Positions 19,441 to 30,760 are shown, counted from the stretch's first letter. The stretch: 64,000 bases of DNA from Pelomonas sp. BJYL3 (GCF_027257975.1 NZ_JANZKX010000002.1:248001-312000); one strand, 5' to 3'. Notes: a model not told the origin generated them from the letters alone. Program-made: numbers and translations.

Positions 19441-21576
19441 ATGACCCAGCTGCACAACGTCCACCAGGAGCAGTCGCGCTTTCGCGTGCGGGTGCTGGCG
19501 GCCGCCGGCTTCGTGCTGTTCTGCTTCGGCCTGCTGGCCGCGCGCCTGGTCTATCTGCAGGTGATGCAGCACGAGACCCTGCTGGAGCGCGCCGAGTCCA
19601 ATCGCGTGACCGTGGTGCCCATCGTGCCCAACCGCGGCCTCATCGTGGACCGCAACGGCGTGGTGCTGGCCAGCAACTACTCGGCCTACACGCTGGAGAT
19701 CACGCCCTCCAAGGTGGTCGACCTGGAAGCCACCATCAACGAGCTGGCCGAGGTGGTGGAGATCCAGGGCCGCGACCGCAAGCGCTTCAAGCGCCTGATG
19801 GAGGAGAGCAAGAACTTCGAGTCCCTGCCCATCCGCACCAAGCTGACGGACGCCGAGGTGGCGCGCTTCGCCGCCCAGCGTTTCCGCTTCCCCGGCGTGG
19901 ACATCAAGGCGCGACTCTTCCGCAGCTACCCGCTGGGCGAGGTGGGCAGCCACCTGATCGGCTACATCGGCCGCATCAACCAGGCCGAGAAGAAGGCCAT
20001 GGAGGAATGGGCGGACGAGGACGTCGCCAACTACCGCGGCACCGAGTACATCGGCAAGCTGGGCCTGGAGCAGTACTACGAGCGCGAGCTGCACGGCCAG
20101 ACCGGCTTCGAGCAGATGGAGACCAGCGCCGCCGGCCGCGCCGTGCGCCGGCTGCGCCACCAGCCGCCCACGCCGGGCAATACGCTGAAGCTGTCCATCG
20201 ACATCCGTCTGCAGGCGCTGGTGGAGGAGCTGTTCAAGGACCGCCGCGGCGCGCTGGTGGCCATCGACCCTCGCAACGGTGAGGTCCTGGCCTTTGTCTC
20301 CAAGCCGACCTTCGACCCCAACCTCTTCGTCGACGGCATCGACGCCGACAGCTGGACCGCGCTCAACGAGGACATCGACAAGCCCCTGCTCAACCGTGCC
20401 CTGCGCGGCACCTACCCGCCGGGCTCCACCTTCAAGCCCCTGATGGCCATGGCCGCGCTCAACAGCGGCAAGCGCGCCGCCAGCACGGTGATCATGGACA
20501 ACCTGACCTACAGCTTCGGCGGCCGCACGTTCGGCAGCCCGGAGACCGATCGCCCCGGCCCCAAGGACATGCGCCTGGCCATCGTCAGCTCCTCCAACGT
20601 CTACTTCTACAGCCTCGCCAACGAGATGGGCGTGGACCTGATCCACGACCAGCTGGAGCCCTTCGGCCTGGGCCGCAAGACCGGCATCGACTTGGCTGGC
20701 GAGGTGACGGGCGACCTGCCTTCGCAGGATTGGAAGCGCAAGAAGTTCCGCAAGGCCGAGCAGCAGAAGTGGTACGCCGGCGAGACCATCTCGCTGGGCA
20801 TCGGCCAGGGTTACAACAACTTCACCATGCTGCAGATGGCCACGGCCTACGCCACGCTCTCCACCGGCGGCCAGCGCTTCAAGCCCCGGCTGGTGCGCGA
20901 GATCGAGGATGTGGTCCAGCACCAGGGCCGGCTCATCGCCAGCGAGGCCCTGGACCCGATCCCCCTCAAGCCCGAACAGGTGGACGTGATCCGCAATGCC
21001 ATGAACGGCGTGACGCTGGAGGGCACCTCGCGCCAGGTCTTCATGGGCGCGCCCTACCAGAGCGGCGGCAAGACCGGCACCGCGCAGGCCGTGGGCCTGA
21101 AGGCCGGCGAGAAGTACAGCAGCATCAAGGCCGACGAGCACAAGCGCGACCACTCGCTCTACGTCGCCTTCGCGCCGGTGGACAAGCCCACCATCGCCCT
21201 GGCCGTGATCGTGGAGAACGCGGGCTGGGGCTCGGGCGCCGCCGCGCCCATCGCTCGGCGCGTGTTCGACTACGCCCTGCTGGGCCAGTACCCCAGCGAG
21301 GAAGACATCGCCCAGACGCAGCAGGGCAAGACCATGGCCCCGATCGGCACGCCACGCAAAGCCAGCGAGGTGCCCCTGCCCGGCCAGCCGGTGCTGGTGC
21401 CGCTGGCGTCCAGCGCGGCTTTGCCGGCCTCTACGGCCTCGGCGGCCTCGCCTGTCTCGGTGGCCGCCGCGCCCGCCGCCGCAGCCAGCCGCGGGACGCC
21501 GTCCGCCACTGTGCCGGCCCGTCCGGCCGTCTCGGCCGTCTCGGCCGGTGCCACCGCCAGCGGAGTCCGTCCATGA
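19441..21576 (+). CDS. mrdA: Penicillin-binding protein 2 (elongasome transpeptidase)
   Basis: 711 residues. Cross-links lateral-wall peptidoglycan; bitopic inner-membrane protein with one N-terminal helix (FVLFCFGLLAARLVYLQV), a PBP dimerisation/pedestal domain and the transpeptidase domain. Catalytic motifs are intact: S329-T-F-K332, S384-S-N386 and K544-T-G546. ATG at 19441 starts the natural MTQLHNVHQEQSRFRVRVL leader. The C-terminus carries an Ala/Ser/Pro-rich tail of roughly 70 residues after the catalytic domain, longer than in E. coli PBP2 and probably disordered. The stop overlaps mrdB by 4 nt. Confidence 0.96.
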   Translation: MTQLHNVHQEQSRFRVRVLAAAGFVLFCFGLLAARLVYLQVMQHETLLERAESNRVTVVPIVPNRGLIVDRNGVVLASNYSAYTLEITPSKVVDLEATINELAEVVEIQGRDRKRFKRLMEESKNFESLPIRTKLTDAEVARFAAQRFRFPGVDIKARLFRSYPLGEVGSHLIGYIGRINQAEKKAMEEWADEDVANYRGTEYIGKLGLEQYYERELHGQTGFEQMETSAAGRAVRRLRHQPPTPGNTLKLSIDIRLQALVEELFKDRRGALVAIDPRNGEVLAFVSKPTFDPNLFVDGIDADSWTALNEDIDKPLLNRALRGTYPPGSTFKPLMAMAALNSGKRAASTVIMDNLTYSFGGRTFGSPETDRPGPKDMRLAIVSSSNVYFYSLANEMGVDLIHDQLEPFGLGRKTGIDLAGEVTGDLPSQDWKRKKFRKAEQQKWYAGETISLGIGQGYNNFTMLQMATAYATLSTGGQRFKPRLVREIEDVVQHQGRLIASEALDPIPLKPEQVDVIRNAMNGVTLEGTSRQVFMGAPYQSGGKTGTAQAVGLKAGEKYSSIKADEHKRDHSLYVAFAPVDKPTIALAVIVENAGWGSGAAAPIARRVFDYALLGQYPSEEDIAQTQQGKTMAPIGTPRKASEVPLPGQPVLVPLASSAALPASTASAASPVSVAAAPAAAASRGTPSATVPARPAVSAVSAGATASGVRP

Positions 21577-22730
21577 ACAACAGCTTCAGCCTGCACGCCC
21601 TGCGCAGCCGACTCCGGCCCTGGGTGGAGGGCCTGGACTGGCCCCTGCTCCTGGCCGTGCTCTGGCTGATGGGCCTGGGCCTCTTCTGCATGTACTCGGC
21701 AGGCTACGACCACGGCACGCGTTTCGTCGACCATGCCCGCAACACGCTGCTGTGCCTGGGTGTCATGCTGGTCATGGCCCAGGTGCCGCCACAGCGCCTG
21801 ATCAAGATCGCCGTGCCGCTGTACAGCGTCGGCCTGCTGCTGCTGCTGGCCACAGCCCTGTTCGGCGTGACCAAGAAGGGCGCGACGCGCTGGCTCAACG
21901 TGGGCATCACCCAGATCCAGCCCTCCGAGATCCTCAAGATCGCGATGCCGCTGATGCTGGCCTGGTGGTTCCAGAAGCGCGAGGGCCAGCTGCGCCTGCC
22001 TGACTTTGCCGCTGCCTTCGTGCTGCTGGCCGTGCCCGTGGGCCTGATCGCCAAGCAGCCGGACCTGGGCACCGCCCTGCTGGTGCTGGCCGCCGGGCTC
22101 TACGTGATCTTCTTCGCCGGCCTGTCCTGGAAGCTGATCCTGCCGGTGATGGTGGCCGGCGGCATCGGCATCGCCGCCCTGGTGATGAGCGAGGAGCAGA
22201 TCTGCCAGCCCGACGTCACCTGGCCCGTGCTGCGCGAGTACCAGAAGCACCGCGTCTGCACGCTGCTGGATCCCAGCAAGGACCCGCTGGGCAAGGGCTT
22301 CCACATCATCCAGGGCGAGATCGCCATCGGCTCCGGCGGCGTCACGGGCAAGGGCTTCATGAAGGGTACGCAGACCCACCTGGAGTTCATCCCCGAGCGG
22401 ACCACCGATTTCATCTTCGCAGCCTATGGCGAGGAGTTCGGCCTGATCGGCGCGGCGGCCCTGCTGCTGGGCTTCACCGCGTTGATCCTGCGCGGCCTGG
22501 TCATCGCCTTCGAGGCGCCCACGCTGTTCGGCCGGCTCATGGCCGGCGCGGTGACGCTGTCCTTCTTCACCTATGTGTTCGTGAACATGGGCATGGTCAG
22601 CGGCATCCTGCCTGTGGTGGGGGTGCCCCTGCCCTTCATCTCCTATGGCGGCACGGCCATGGTGATGCTGGGCCTGAGCCTGGGCATCCTGCTGAGCATC
22701 GCCAAGTCCAAGCGCTACAAGCGGCACTGA
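21573..22730 (+). CDS. mrdB: Peptidoglycan glycosyltransferase RodA (SEDS family)
   Basis: 385 residues, about ten transmembrane segments. SEDS glycan polymerase working with PBP2. Family signatures include KKGATRWLNVGITQIQPSEI, KQPDLGTALLVLAAG with the catalytic-region Asp, the TDFIFAAYGEEFGLIG loop, and VGVPLPFISYGGTAM near the C-terminus. Last gene of mreBCD-mrdAB; it starts within the mrdA stop. A symmetric GC hairpin follows directly after the stop. Confidence 0.96.
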   Translation: MNNSFSLHALRSRLRPWVEGLDWPLLLAVLWLMGLGLFCMYSAGYDHGTRFVDHARNTLLCLGVMLVMAQVPPQRLIKIAVPLYSVGLLLLLATALFGVTKKGATRWLNVGITQIQPSEILKIAMPLMLAWWFQKREGQLRLPDFAAAFVLLAVPVGLIAKQPDLGTALLVLAAGLYVIFFAGLSWKLILPVMVAGGIGIAALVMSEEQICQPDVTWPVLREYQKHRVCTLLDPSKDPLGKGFHIIQGEIAIGSGGVTGKGFMKGTQTHLEFIPERTTDFIFAAYGEEFGLIGAAALLLGFTALILRGLVIAFEAPTLFGRLMAGAVTLSFFTYVFVNMGMVSGILPVVGVPLPFISYGGTAMVMLGLSLGILLSIAKSKRYKRH

Positions 22731-22739
22731 GGTCGCGGC

Positions 22740-22758
22740 CGCCGCGGCACCCGCGGCG
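22740..22758. terminator. GC-rich hairpin between convergent mrdB and the sensor kinase gene
   Basis: CGCCGCGG (22740-22747) pairs perfectly with CCGCGGCG (22751-22758), loop CAC. No T-tract on either side, so termination would need help. It occupies most of the 30 nt between two convergent stops. Confidence 0.5.
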
Positions 22759-22760
22759 CT

Positions 22761-24293
22761 TCAGCCACGGGCGGCTTCGGTGTCGTCCGGCCCGGCCCCG
22801 GCCTCGGGCTCGGCCACCGGATGGGCATGGAAGCGGATGGTGAAGCGCGCGCCCGGGCCCATGCCGTCGGGCTCGACGAAGCCGGGGCGCCGCGGGCGGG
22901 CGTCGTCCAGCGTGAGCTCGGCCTCGTGCTGCTGCGCGATCTCCCGCACGATGGCCAGGCCCAGGCCCGAGCCGTCCACGTTCGTTCCCAGGGCCCGGTA
23001 GAAGGGCTGGAAGACCTGCTCGCGCTCCGCCTCGGCGATGCCGGGCCCGGAGTCCTCCACCTGCAGCACGCAGACCTGGCCGAAGGGATCCTCGACGATG
23101 CGCACGGTGATGGTGCCGCCGGCCGGCGTGTAGAGCAGGGCGTTGTCGACCAGGTTGCGGATCAGCTCGCGGATCAGGATGGGATGGCCCAGGATGCGCA
23201 GGCTGCTGTGCTCGTCATCGGGCCCCTCGTAGCCCAGGTCCAGGCGCTTGTCGAGGGCGCGGGGGACGAAGTCGCGCACCGTCTCCATCGCGATCTCGGG
23301 CAGGTTGATCTCGGAGCGGCGCGCCGCGTGCTCCTGGTCTTCGGCGCGGGCCATGGCCAGCAGCTGGTTGACCATGTGGGCCGCGCGCTGGCTGGACAGG
23401 GCGATCTGCTGCAGCGAGCGCTTGAGCTCCTGCGGCGAGCTGCGACCTTCGTCGATCTCGCGCTGGGCGAACTCTGCCTGCGTGCGCAGGCCCGCCAGCG
23501 GCGTCTTGAGCTGGTGGGCCGCGTCGGCCAGGAAGTGCTTCTGCGTGCTCAGCGACTGGTCCAGGCGCTGCAGCAGGTCGTTGATGGCGTGCACCAGGGG
23601 CGCCACCTCGTCGGGGATGCGGCGCTCGTCGATGGGGCTGAGGTCCGAGCTGTCACGCGAGCGGATGCGCCGCTGCAGCTCGTTGAGCGGCGCGATGCCT
23701 CGGGCCAGCGCCAGCCACACCAGCAGCACGGCCAGGGGCAGGATCACGAACTGCGGCAGGATCACACCCTTGATGATCTCGTTGGTGAGCCGGGAACGCT
23801 TGCCCAGGGTCTCGGCCACCTGCACCAGCATCTGCCCCTTGGCGTTGCCCTCCGGCGTCACCCACAGATAGGCCACGCGCACGCTTTCGTTGCTGACCTC
23901 GTCGTCGCGGAAGCGCAGCTCCCAGGGCACGACGGCTTCGTCGGGATTGGGCGCGGGGAGTTCCTTGTCGCCGCTGAGGAACTCGCCGCGCGTTCCCTGG
24001 ACCAGGTAGTAGACGGTGTCGGACTCGTCGGCCCGCAGCAGGGCCGCGGCCTCGGGTGAGAGCGCGTAACGCGAGCGTGCGTTGGCCGCTGCCTGGTTGC
24101 GCGGTTCCGCGGCCACCTGCAGGCCCAGGGAGCGGGCCATCTCCCCCAGCTCGCGGTCGTAGGGCTTGCTGGCGATGCCCTGGGCGACCAGCCAGGTCAG
24201 GGCGACGCTGATGGGCCAGATGACCAGCAGGGGGGCGAGCATCCAGTCCAGGATCTCGCCGAACAGGGAGCGTTGACCGCTGTCAGCTGCCAT
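22761..24293 (-). CDS. Two-component sensor histidine kinase (TctE/QseC-like)
   Basis: 510 residues. Inner-membrane kinase with two transmembrane segments (about 20-40 and 165-190) flanking a periplasmic domain of the TctE type (2CSK_N-like). A HAMP linker follows, then the HisKA box with H260 (ADAAHQLKTPLAGLRTQAEF), an N box (LIRNLVDNALLYTP) and G boxes (VEDSGPGIAE, GSGLGLAIVREI). Met at 24293 starts MAADSGQRSLFGEILDW, a natural cytoplasmic leader; an upstream Met at 24341 runs through a repeat. It partners the response regulator just upstream. TctE-type sensors usually respond to carboxylates or regulate porins/transporters; the signal here is unknown. Confidence 0.9.
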   Translation of the reverse strand: MAADSGQRSLFGEILDWMLAPLLVIWPISVALTWLVAQGIASKPYDRELGEMARSLGLQVAAEPRNQAAANARSRYALSPEAAALLRADESDTVYYLVQGTRGEFLSGDKELPAPNPDEAVVPWELRFRDDEVSNESVRVAYLWVTPEGNAKGQMLVQVAETLGKRSRLTNEIIKGVILPQFVILPLAVLLVWLALARGIAPLNELQRRIRSRDSSDLSPIDERRIPDEVAPLVHAINDLLQRLDQSLSTQKHFLADAAHQLKTPLAGLRTQAEFAQREIDEGRSSPQELKRSLQQIALSSQRAAHMVNQLLAMARAEDQEHAARRSEINLPEIAMETVRDFVPRALDKRLDLGYEGPDDEHSSLRILGHPILIRELIRNLVDNALLYTPAGGTITVRIVEDPFGQVCVLQVEDSGPGIAEAEREQVFQPFYRALGTNVDGSGLGLAIVREIAQQHEAELTLDDARPRRPGFVEPDGMGPGARFTIRFHAHPVAEPEAGAGPDDTEAARG

Positions 24294-24318
24294 CAGGCCG
24301 GGCTCGGCAGGACAAAGG

Positions 24319-24350
24319 CAAGACCTGACCCCGTGGGGCATTCAGGGTCT
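24319..24350. repeat. Second copy of the CAAGACCTGACCCC motif, in an imperfect hairpin
   Basis: The 14-nt core at 24319-24332 is identical to the copy at 2341. AGACC-TGA-CCC folds on GGG...TTCA-GG-GTCT (to 24350) with bulges. It lies in the 76-nt gap between the response regulator and sensor kinase genes, where it could reduce kinase expression relative to the regulator. Confidence 0.6.
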
Positions 24351-24369
24351 CGGCGAAGCTGCAGCGCAT

Positions 24370-25041
24370 TCAGCCGGGGATCTTTTCCAGGCAGTAGCCC
24401 AGGCCGCGCACGGTGGCGATGCGGATGGGCCCCTGCTCGATCTTCTTGCGCAGGCGGTGGATGTAGACCTCGATGGCGTTGTTGCTGACTTCCTCGCCCC
24501 ATTCGCACAGCCGCTCCACCAGCTGGTCCTTGCTGACCAGGCGGCCGGCGCGCTGCAGCAGCACCTCCAGCAGCGAGAGTTCGCGGGCCGAGAGCTCGAC
24601 CATCTGCTCGTTGATGTAGGCCACGCGGCCGGTGGCATCGAAGGACAGCGGGCCGTGCTTGATGATGCTGGACGCCGTGCCCAGGCCCCGGCGGGTGAGG
24701 GCGCGCACGCGGGCCTCCAGTTCCTGCAGCGAGAAGGGCTTGGCCATGTAGTCATCGGCACCCAGGTCCAGGCCCTTGACGCGCTGCTCGACGCTGTCGG
24801 CCGCGGTGAGGATCAGCACCGGCATGGTCGCGCCCCGGGCGCGCAGCTTGCGCAGCACTTCCAGGCCATGCAGCCGGGGCAGGCCCAGGTCGAGGATCAC
24901 CAGGTCGAACTCATGGGAGGCCAGGGCCGCATCAGCTTCGGTGCCGGTCGAGACCTGGTCCACCGCATAGCCGCTGGAGCGCAGGGCGCGCAGCAGGCCA
25001 TCGGCCAGCACTTGGTCATCTTCCGCGATCAGGATGCGCAT
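24370..25041 (-). CDS. OmpR-family response regulator (TctD/QseB-like)
   Basis: 223 residues. Receiver domain with acidic pocket (AEDD), phosphorylated D51 in LVILDLGLPR, T/K switch residues (LTAAD, AKPF), then a winged-helix DNA-binding domain from about 125 (LSARELSLLEVLLQRAG, YIHRLRKKIEQGPIRIATVRGLGY). Met at 25041 is the family start; upstream codons lack homology. Transcribed before the sensor kinase in the same direction, a standard two-component operon. It diverges from recA across a 170-nt gap. Confidence 0.93.
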   Translation of the reverse strand: MRILIAEDDQVLADGLLRALRSSGYAVDQVSTGTEADAALASHEFDLVILDLGLPRLHGLEVLRKLRARGATMPVLILTAADSVEQRVKGLDLGADDYMAKPFSLQELEARVRALTRRGLGTASSIIKHGPLSFDATGRVAYINEQMVELSARELSLLEVLLQRAGRLVSKDQLVERLCEWGEEVSNNAIEVYIHRLRKKIEQGPIRIATVRGLGYCLEKIPG

Positions 25042-25159
25042 CGGTGTCTCCTTGGCCTTTGCCGCCCGGATGGCAAGGGCGACAGCTTTCCCCCATTCTA
25101 GGGACTGAAATCGGTTGCGCACTCCTGCCAGCGCGTGTCAGCAGCCTGCGGCACGACTA

Positions 25160-25188
25160 CTGTACAAACATACAGATTCGGCCATAAT
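25160..25188 (+). promoter_or_regulatory. recA promoter with LexA (SOS) box
   Basis: CTGTACAAACATACAG at 25160-25175 fits the CTGT-N8-ACAG LexA operator exactly. A -10 CATAAT (25183-25188) stands 17 nt after CTGTAC (25160-25165), so LexA would cover the -35. AGGAG at 25201-25205 is the ribosome site of recA. Confidence 0.92.
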
Positions 25189-25211
25189 GCGTGCACTCAC
25201 AGGAGCAATCA

Positions 25212-26252
<1,041 letters not shown>

Positions 26253-26335
26253 GGCTGGAGCACGCCCGCCTCAGCCCAGCCCGCGCTTCCGCGCCTGCCA
26301 CGCGCATTGCCCCGTCTCCATCCCTCTGCCAGCCC

Positions 26336-26821
26336 ATGCACTCCCTGCCTGATGCCCGTCCGCCCCGGCCCGCCGGCGAGGGCCCGGCCCTGGTGCAGCG
26401 CTTCTGGGCGCTGTATCAGGCGCGGCGCTGGGCCGAGGCCCAGGCACTGCTGGCACCGCCGGCCGAATGCCTCTGGTGGGCCACGCAGGAGCGTTTCCGG
26501 GGTGCCGATGCCATCGTGCACGTGAATGCTGTCTACCCCGAAGGCTGGACCATCCACCTGCTGGACCTCCAGGCCTTGGCGGACGGCCGTGTGCTGAGCC
26601 TGGTGCGGGTGGACCAGGACGGGCACAGCTTCTATGCCAACAGCTACTTCCACGTCCGGGACGGGCTGATCCAGCAGATCGACGAATACTGGTCCGATGT
26701 CCAGGCCGCACCGGCCTGGCGGCGGGATCCCCTGGCGCCGCTGATGGGGCGCTCTGCCCTGCCTGCGGACCGTCGCCATGGTCTGCCCCTGGATCCATCG
26801 GGCTTGCCGGACCCCGACTGA
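26336..26821 (+). CDS. NTF2-like/SnoaL-fold protein
   Basis: 161 residues, function unknown. The segment ALVQRFWALYQARRWAEAQALLA, then WWATQERFRGADAIVHVN, then YFHVRDGLIQQIDEYWSDVQA follows the helix-cone-sheet pattern of the nuclear transport factor 2/SnoaL superfamily, often small-ligand binding or catalytic. The last 40 residues (after AWRRDPLAPLMGRSALPA) look like a family-typical C-terminal strand and tail. It sits between recA and recX, which is unusual; I would not assign it to DNA repair on position alone. Confidence 0.7.
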   Translation: MHSLPDARPPRPAGEGPALVQRFWALYQARRWAEAQALLAPPAECLWWATQERFRGADAIVHVNAVYPEGWTIHLLDLQALADGRVLSLVRVDQDGHSFYANSYFHVRDGLIQQIDEYWSDVQAAPAWRRDPLAPLMGRSALPADRRHGLPLDPSGLPDPD

Positions 26822-26855
26822 AGCGCTACGGCCCGCTCCGGGCCCGGACACGACC

Positions 26856-27773
26856 ATGGCCAGCCGCTCCTCATCGCTCAGTCTCAAGGCGCGCGCCATC
26901 GCCTTGCTGGCCCAGCGCGAGCACAGTGTGGCCGAGCTGCGGCACAAGCTGCTGCGCCTGGCCCAGTTGCGCGACCTGCAGGCCTGGGAGGCCGAGCAGC
27001 GCGTGCCTGCCGGCGCTCGGCTGTCTGGCGAGCCTTCGGGGCTGCCGGGCACGCCCCGGGCGTCTCGCGCCATCGGCAGCTTCGACCTGGCCGAAGACTG
27101 GGGCGAGGGTGAGCTCGATGCCTTTCTGGAAGGCTGGGACGCGGCGCCAGCAGCCCTCGATGACGAGGGCGCTTCGCTCCTCGCTGACCTCACCGACCTC
27201 ACGGGCGACACCGCTGCTGACCTGCACAGCGTCGTGCACGGAGAGCCGGCGGGCACGGCTGACTTCAGCCAAGGCCACGAAGGCCGTGCCGATCCTCACC
27301 GGCAGAGCCGGCTGGAAGGCCCAGCCGCTGCCGAGTGCACGCAGCGTCGCGCAAGGGAACGGCCCTCCCGGCGGGCAGTGCCGCCGAGTCCCGAGGCCCG
27401 CCAGGCCGTCATGGACGAGGAAAGGCAGCAGGCCCGCGCGGAAGAAGTCGAGCAGCTGTTGCAATGGCTGCAGCAGCGCGCCTACCTCAGCGAAGCCCGC
27501 CTGGTGGAATCGCGCATCAATGCGCGGGCCGCCCGCTACGGCAATCTGCGCATCCAGCAGGAGCTGCGACAGCTGGGCGTCGCGCCCGACGAAGCGCAGC
27601 AGGCCCGCCTCAAGGAAAGCGAGCTGGAGCGCGCACGCGACGTCTGGCAGCGCAAGTTCGGTGGCCAGGCCCCGGTGGATGCCGCCAGCAGGGCCCGGCA
27701 GATGCGTTTCCTGGCCGCGCGGGGCTTTTCCTCGGAGGTCGTTCGACGGGTGCTGCGCGGCGAGGATGAGTGA
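26856..27773 (+). CDS. recX: RecX regulatory protein with a ~150-residue internal insertion
   Basis: 305 residues, about twice the usual 150-160. RecX caps and inhibits RecA filaments. The N-terminal helix unit (SLKARAIALLAQREHSVAELRHKLLR) ends near residue 37. The family pattern resumes near residue 185 (EEVEQLLQWLQQRAYLSEARLVESR) and continues to the end (GNLRIQQELRQLGV, RQMRFLAARGFSSEVVRRVL). Between lies an acidic, low-complexity segment (DLAEDWGEGELDAFLEGWD, ASLLADLTDLTGD) followed by a basic Pro/Arg part. The frame is continuous and codon use similar, so it is an insertion rather than a frameshift. Confidence 0.85.
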   Translation: MASRSSSLSLKARAIALLAQREHSVAELRHKLLRLAQLRDLQAWEAEQRVPAGARLSGEPSGLPGTPRASRAIGSFDLAEDWGEGELDAFLEGWDAAPAALDDEGASLLADLTDLTGDTAADLHSVVHGEPAGTADFSQGHEGRADPHRQSRLEGPAAAECTQRRARERPSRRAVPPSPEARQAVMDEERQQARAEEVEQLLQWLQQRAYLSEARLVESRINARAARYGNLRIQQELRQLGVAPDEAQQARLKESELERARDVWQRKFGGQAPVDAASRARQMRFLAARGFSSEVVRRVLRGEDE

Positions 27774-27878
27774 AGCCTGGCCTGAGCCCGGCCCGGTCGG
27801 CACACGGATTGCCAGGGGTCTGCACCAAAAAGAGGCACAGCGACAGCCTCATGACAGGCTTGGTGCAGCGCAACATGC

Positions 27879-27938
27879 TACATTGGCGGCCTGCGCGAGC
27901 GCGCCCGCCGGTCTGACGAGGCCTGCGGGCCGTTTTTT
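27879..27938 (+). promoter_or_regulatory. Possible extended -10 promoter followed by a terminator-like stem
   Basis: TGC-TACATT (27876-27884) resembles an extended -10. About 20-45 nt on, CCCGCCGG...CCTGCGGG forms a partly paired stem (27904-27928) followed by six T (27933-27938), 25 nt before the DUF2889 start. It could be an attenuator or a very short RNA. No leader peptide was recognised. Confidence 0.35.
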
Positions 27939-27962
27939 GCGCCTTTGCACCGCCGCTGTTCC

Positions 27963-28553
27963 ATGTCCTCCTTGTCCTCCAGTCCAGAGCGTCAGCTGAT
28001 GCATCGCCGCGCCATTGCCGTGCAGGTGTATTCGCGCGCCGACGGCCTGTTCGAGGTCGAGGCGGAGCTGCAGGACAGCAAGACCCGCGACATCCCCCTG
28101 GCGGGCGGCATCCGTCGTGCCGGCGAGCCCGTGCATGACATGGGCCTGTGGCTGGTCGTCGACCGTCACCTGGACATCCTGGCCGCCACCTCCAGCACCC
28201 GCTGGATGCCCTATCCCGGCCAGTGTGACCAGCATGGCGACGCCTACCGGCAACTGGTGGGCCTGAACCTGATGACCGGCTTCCGGGCTGCGGTCAAGCA
28301 GCGCCTGGCCGGCGTCAAGGGCTGCACCCACCTCACCGAGCTCTGCCAGCACCTGCCCACCGCGGTGATCCAGGCCTTCGCGGGCGTGGTGCTGGATGTG
28401 CGCGAAGGCGCGGAGGATGGCACGCCACCCTTCCAGATCGACCGCTGCCACGCACTTCGCAGCGACGGTGCCGTGGTGCAAACTCATTACCCTCGCTGGT
28501 ATCGCGGCGCGGCGGTGACCCCGCCAGCCGCCGGTAACGGCAACCTTTCCTGA
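27963..28553 (+). CDS. DUF2889 domain protein
   Basis: 196 residues, cytosolic, function unknown. The family pattern is seen in RQLMHRRAIAVQVYSRADGLFEVEAEL near the start, MGLWLVVDRHLDILAATSST in the middle and GCTHLTELCQHLPTAVIQAF toward the end, with conserved His and Cys that could bind metal. ATG at 27963 is used rather than an upstream TTG. It is 24 nt before sucC in the same direction, an arrangement that may make it part of the sucCD transcript. Confidence 0.82.
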   Translation: MSSLSSSPERQLMHRRAIAVQVYSRADGLFEVEAELQDSKTRDIPLAGGIRRAGEPVHDMGLWLVVDRHLDILAATSSTRWMPYPGQCDQHGDAYRQLVGLNLMTGFRAAVKQRLAGVKGCTHLTELCQHLPTAVIQAFAGVVLDVREGAEDGTPPFQIDRCHALRSDGAVVQTHYPRWYRGAAVTPPAAGNGNLS

Positions 28554-28577
28554 CTATCCATCAAGCGAGACCTCCCC

Positions 28578-29738
<1,161 letters not shown>

Positions 29739-29758
29739 GCCCAGCAAGGAATAGAACC

Positions 29759-30652
29759 ATGAGCATCTACATCAACAAGGACACCAAGGTCATCACCCAG
29801 GGCATCACGGGCAAGACCGGTCAATTCCACACCCTGGGCTGCCAGGCCTACGCGAACGGCAAGAACGCCTTCGTCGCCGGCGTGAATCCCAAGAAGGCGG
29901 GCGAGAAGTTCTCCGACATCCCCATCTACGCCACCGTCAAGGAAGCGGCCAGCCAGACCGGCGCCACCGTCTCCGTGATCTACGTGCCGCCCGCTGGCGC
30001 TGCTGCCGCCATCTGGGAAGCCGTTGAAGCCGACCTGGACCTGGCCATCTGCATCACCGAAGGCATTCCCGTGCGCGACATGCTGGAAGTGCGCAACAAG
30101 ATGAAGGCCAAGGAAGCCGCTGGCGGCAAGAAGACCCTGCTGCTGGGCCCCAACTGCCCCGGCCTGATCACCCCGGACGAAATCAAGATCGGCATCATGC
30201 CCGGTCACATCCACCGCAAGGGCCGCATCGGCGTGGTCTCGCGCTCCGGCACGCTGACCTATGAAGCCGTGGCACAGCTGACCGAGCTGGGCATCGGCCA
30301 GTCCTCCGCCGTGGGCATCGGTGGTGACCCGATCAACGGCCTGAAGCACATCGACGTGATGCAGGCCTTCAACGACGATCCGGACACCGACGCCGTGATC
30401 ATGATCGGCGAGATCGGCGGCCCGGACGAAGCCGAAGCCGCCCGCTGGTGCAAGGCCAACATGAAGAAGCCCATCGTCGGCTTCATCGCCGGTGTCACCG
30501 CCCCTCCGGGCAAGCGCATGGGCCACGCCGGCGCGCTGATCTCCGGTGGTGCCGACACGGCTGACGCCAAGCTGGCCATCATGGAAGAGTGCGGTTTCAA
30601 GGTGACCCGCAACCCGTCCGAGATGGGCCGTCTCCTGAAGTCGCTGCTGTAA
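29759..30652 (+). CDS. sucD: Succinyl-CoA synthetase alpha subunit
   Basis: 297 residues. CoA-binding subunit carrying the phosphorylated His in [10 protein letters not shown] near residue 250. [17 protein letters not shown] at the N-terminus is the CoA-binding Rossmann loop; [20 protein letters not shown] and [15 protein letters not shown] are diagnostic. Same transcript as sucC and followed by two hairpins, the second a clear terminator. Confidence 0.97.
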   Translation: MSIYINKDTKVITQGITGKTGQFHTLGCQAYANGKNAFVAGVNPKKAGEKFSDIPIYATVKEAASQTGATVSVIYVPPAGAAAAIWEAVEADLDLAICITEGIPVRDMLEVRNKMKAKEAAGGKKTLLLGPNCPGLITPDEIKIGIMPGHIHRKGRIGVVSRSGTLTYEAVAQLTELGIGQSSAVGIGGDPINGLKHIDVMQAFNDDPDTDAVIMIGEIGGPDEAEAARWCKANMKKPIVGFIAGVTAPPGKRMGHAGALISGGADTADAKLAIMEECGFKVTRNPSEMGRLLKSLL

Positions 30653-30678
30653 GCGACACCCTCGCCCGGCTGGGCGCT

Positions 30679-30698
30679 GCTGCGTGGTTTCACGCAGC
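30679..30698 (+). other. Hairpin downstream of sucD
   Basis: GCTGCGTG (30679-30686) pairs perfectly with CACGCAGC (30691-30698), loop GTTT. No T-run follows, so it probably protects the sucCD mRNA 3' end rather than terminating. Confidence 0.5.
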
Positions 30699-30760
30699 GG
30701 TCGTCCCGGGATGGCGATGGACAATCCCGTCAGGCCATGCCGGTCTGACGCATCAATGTC

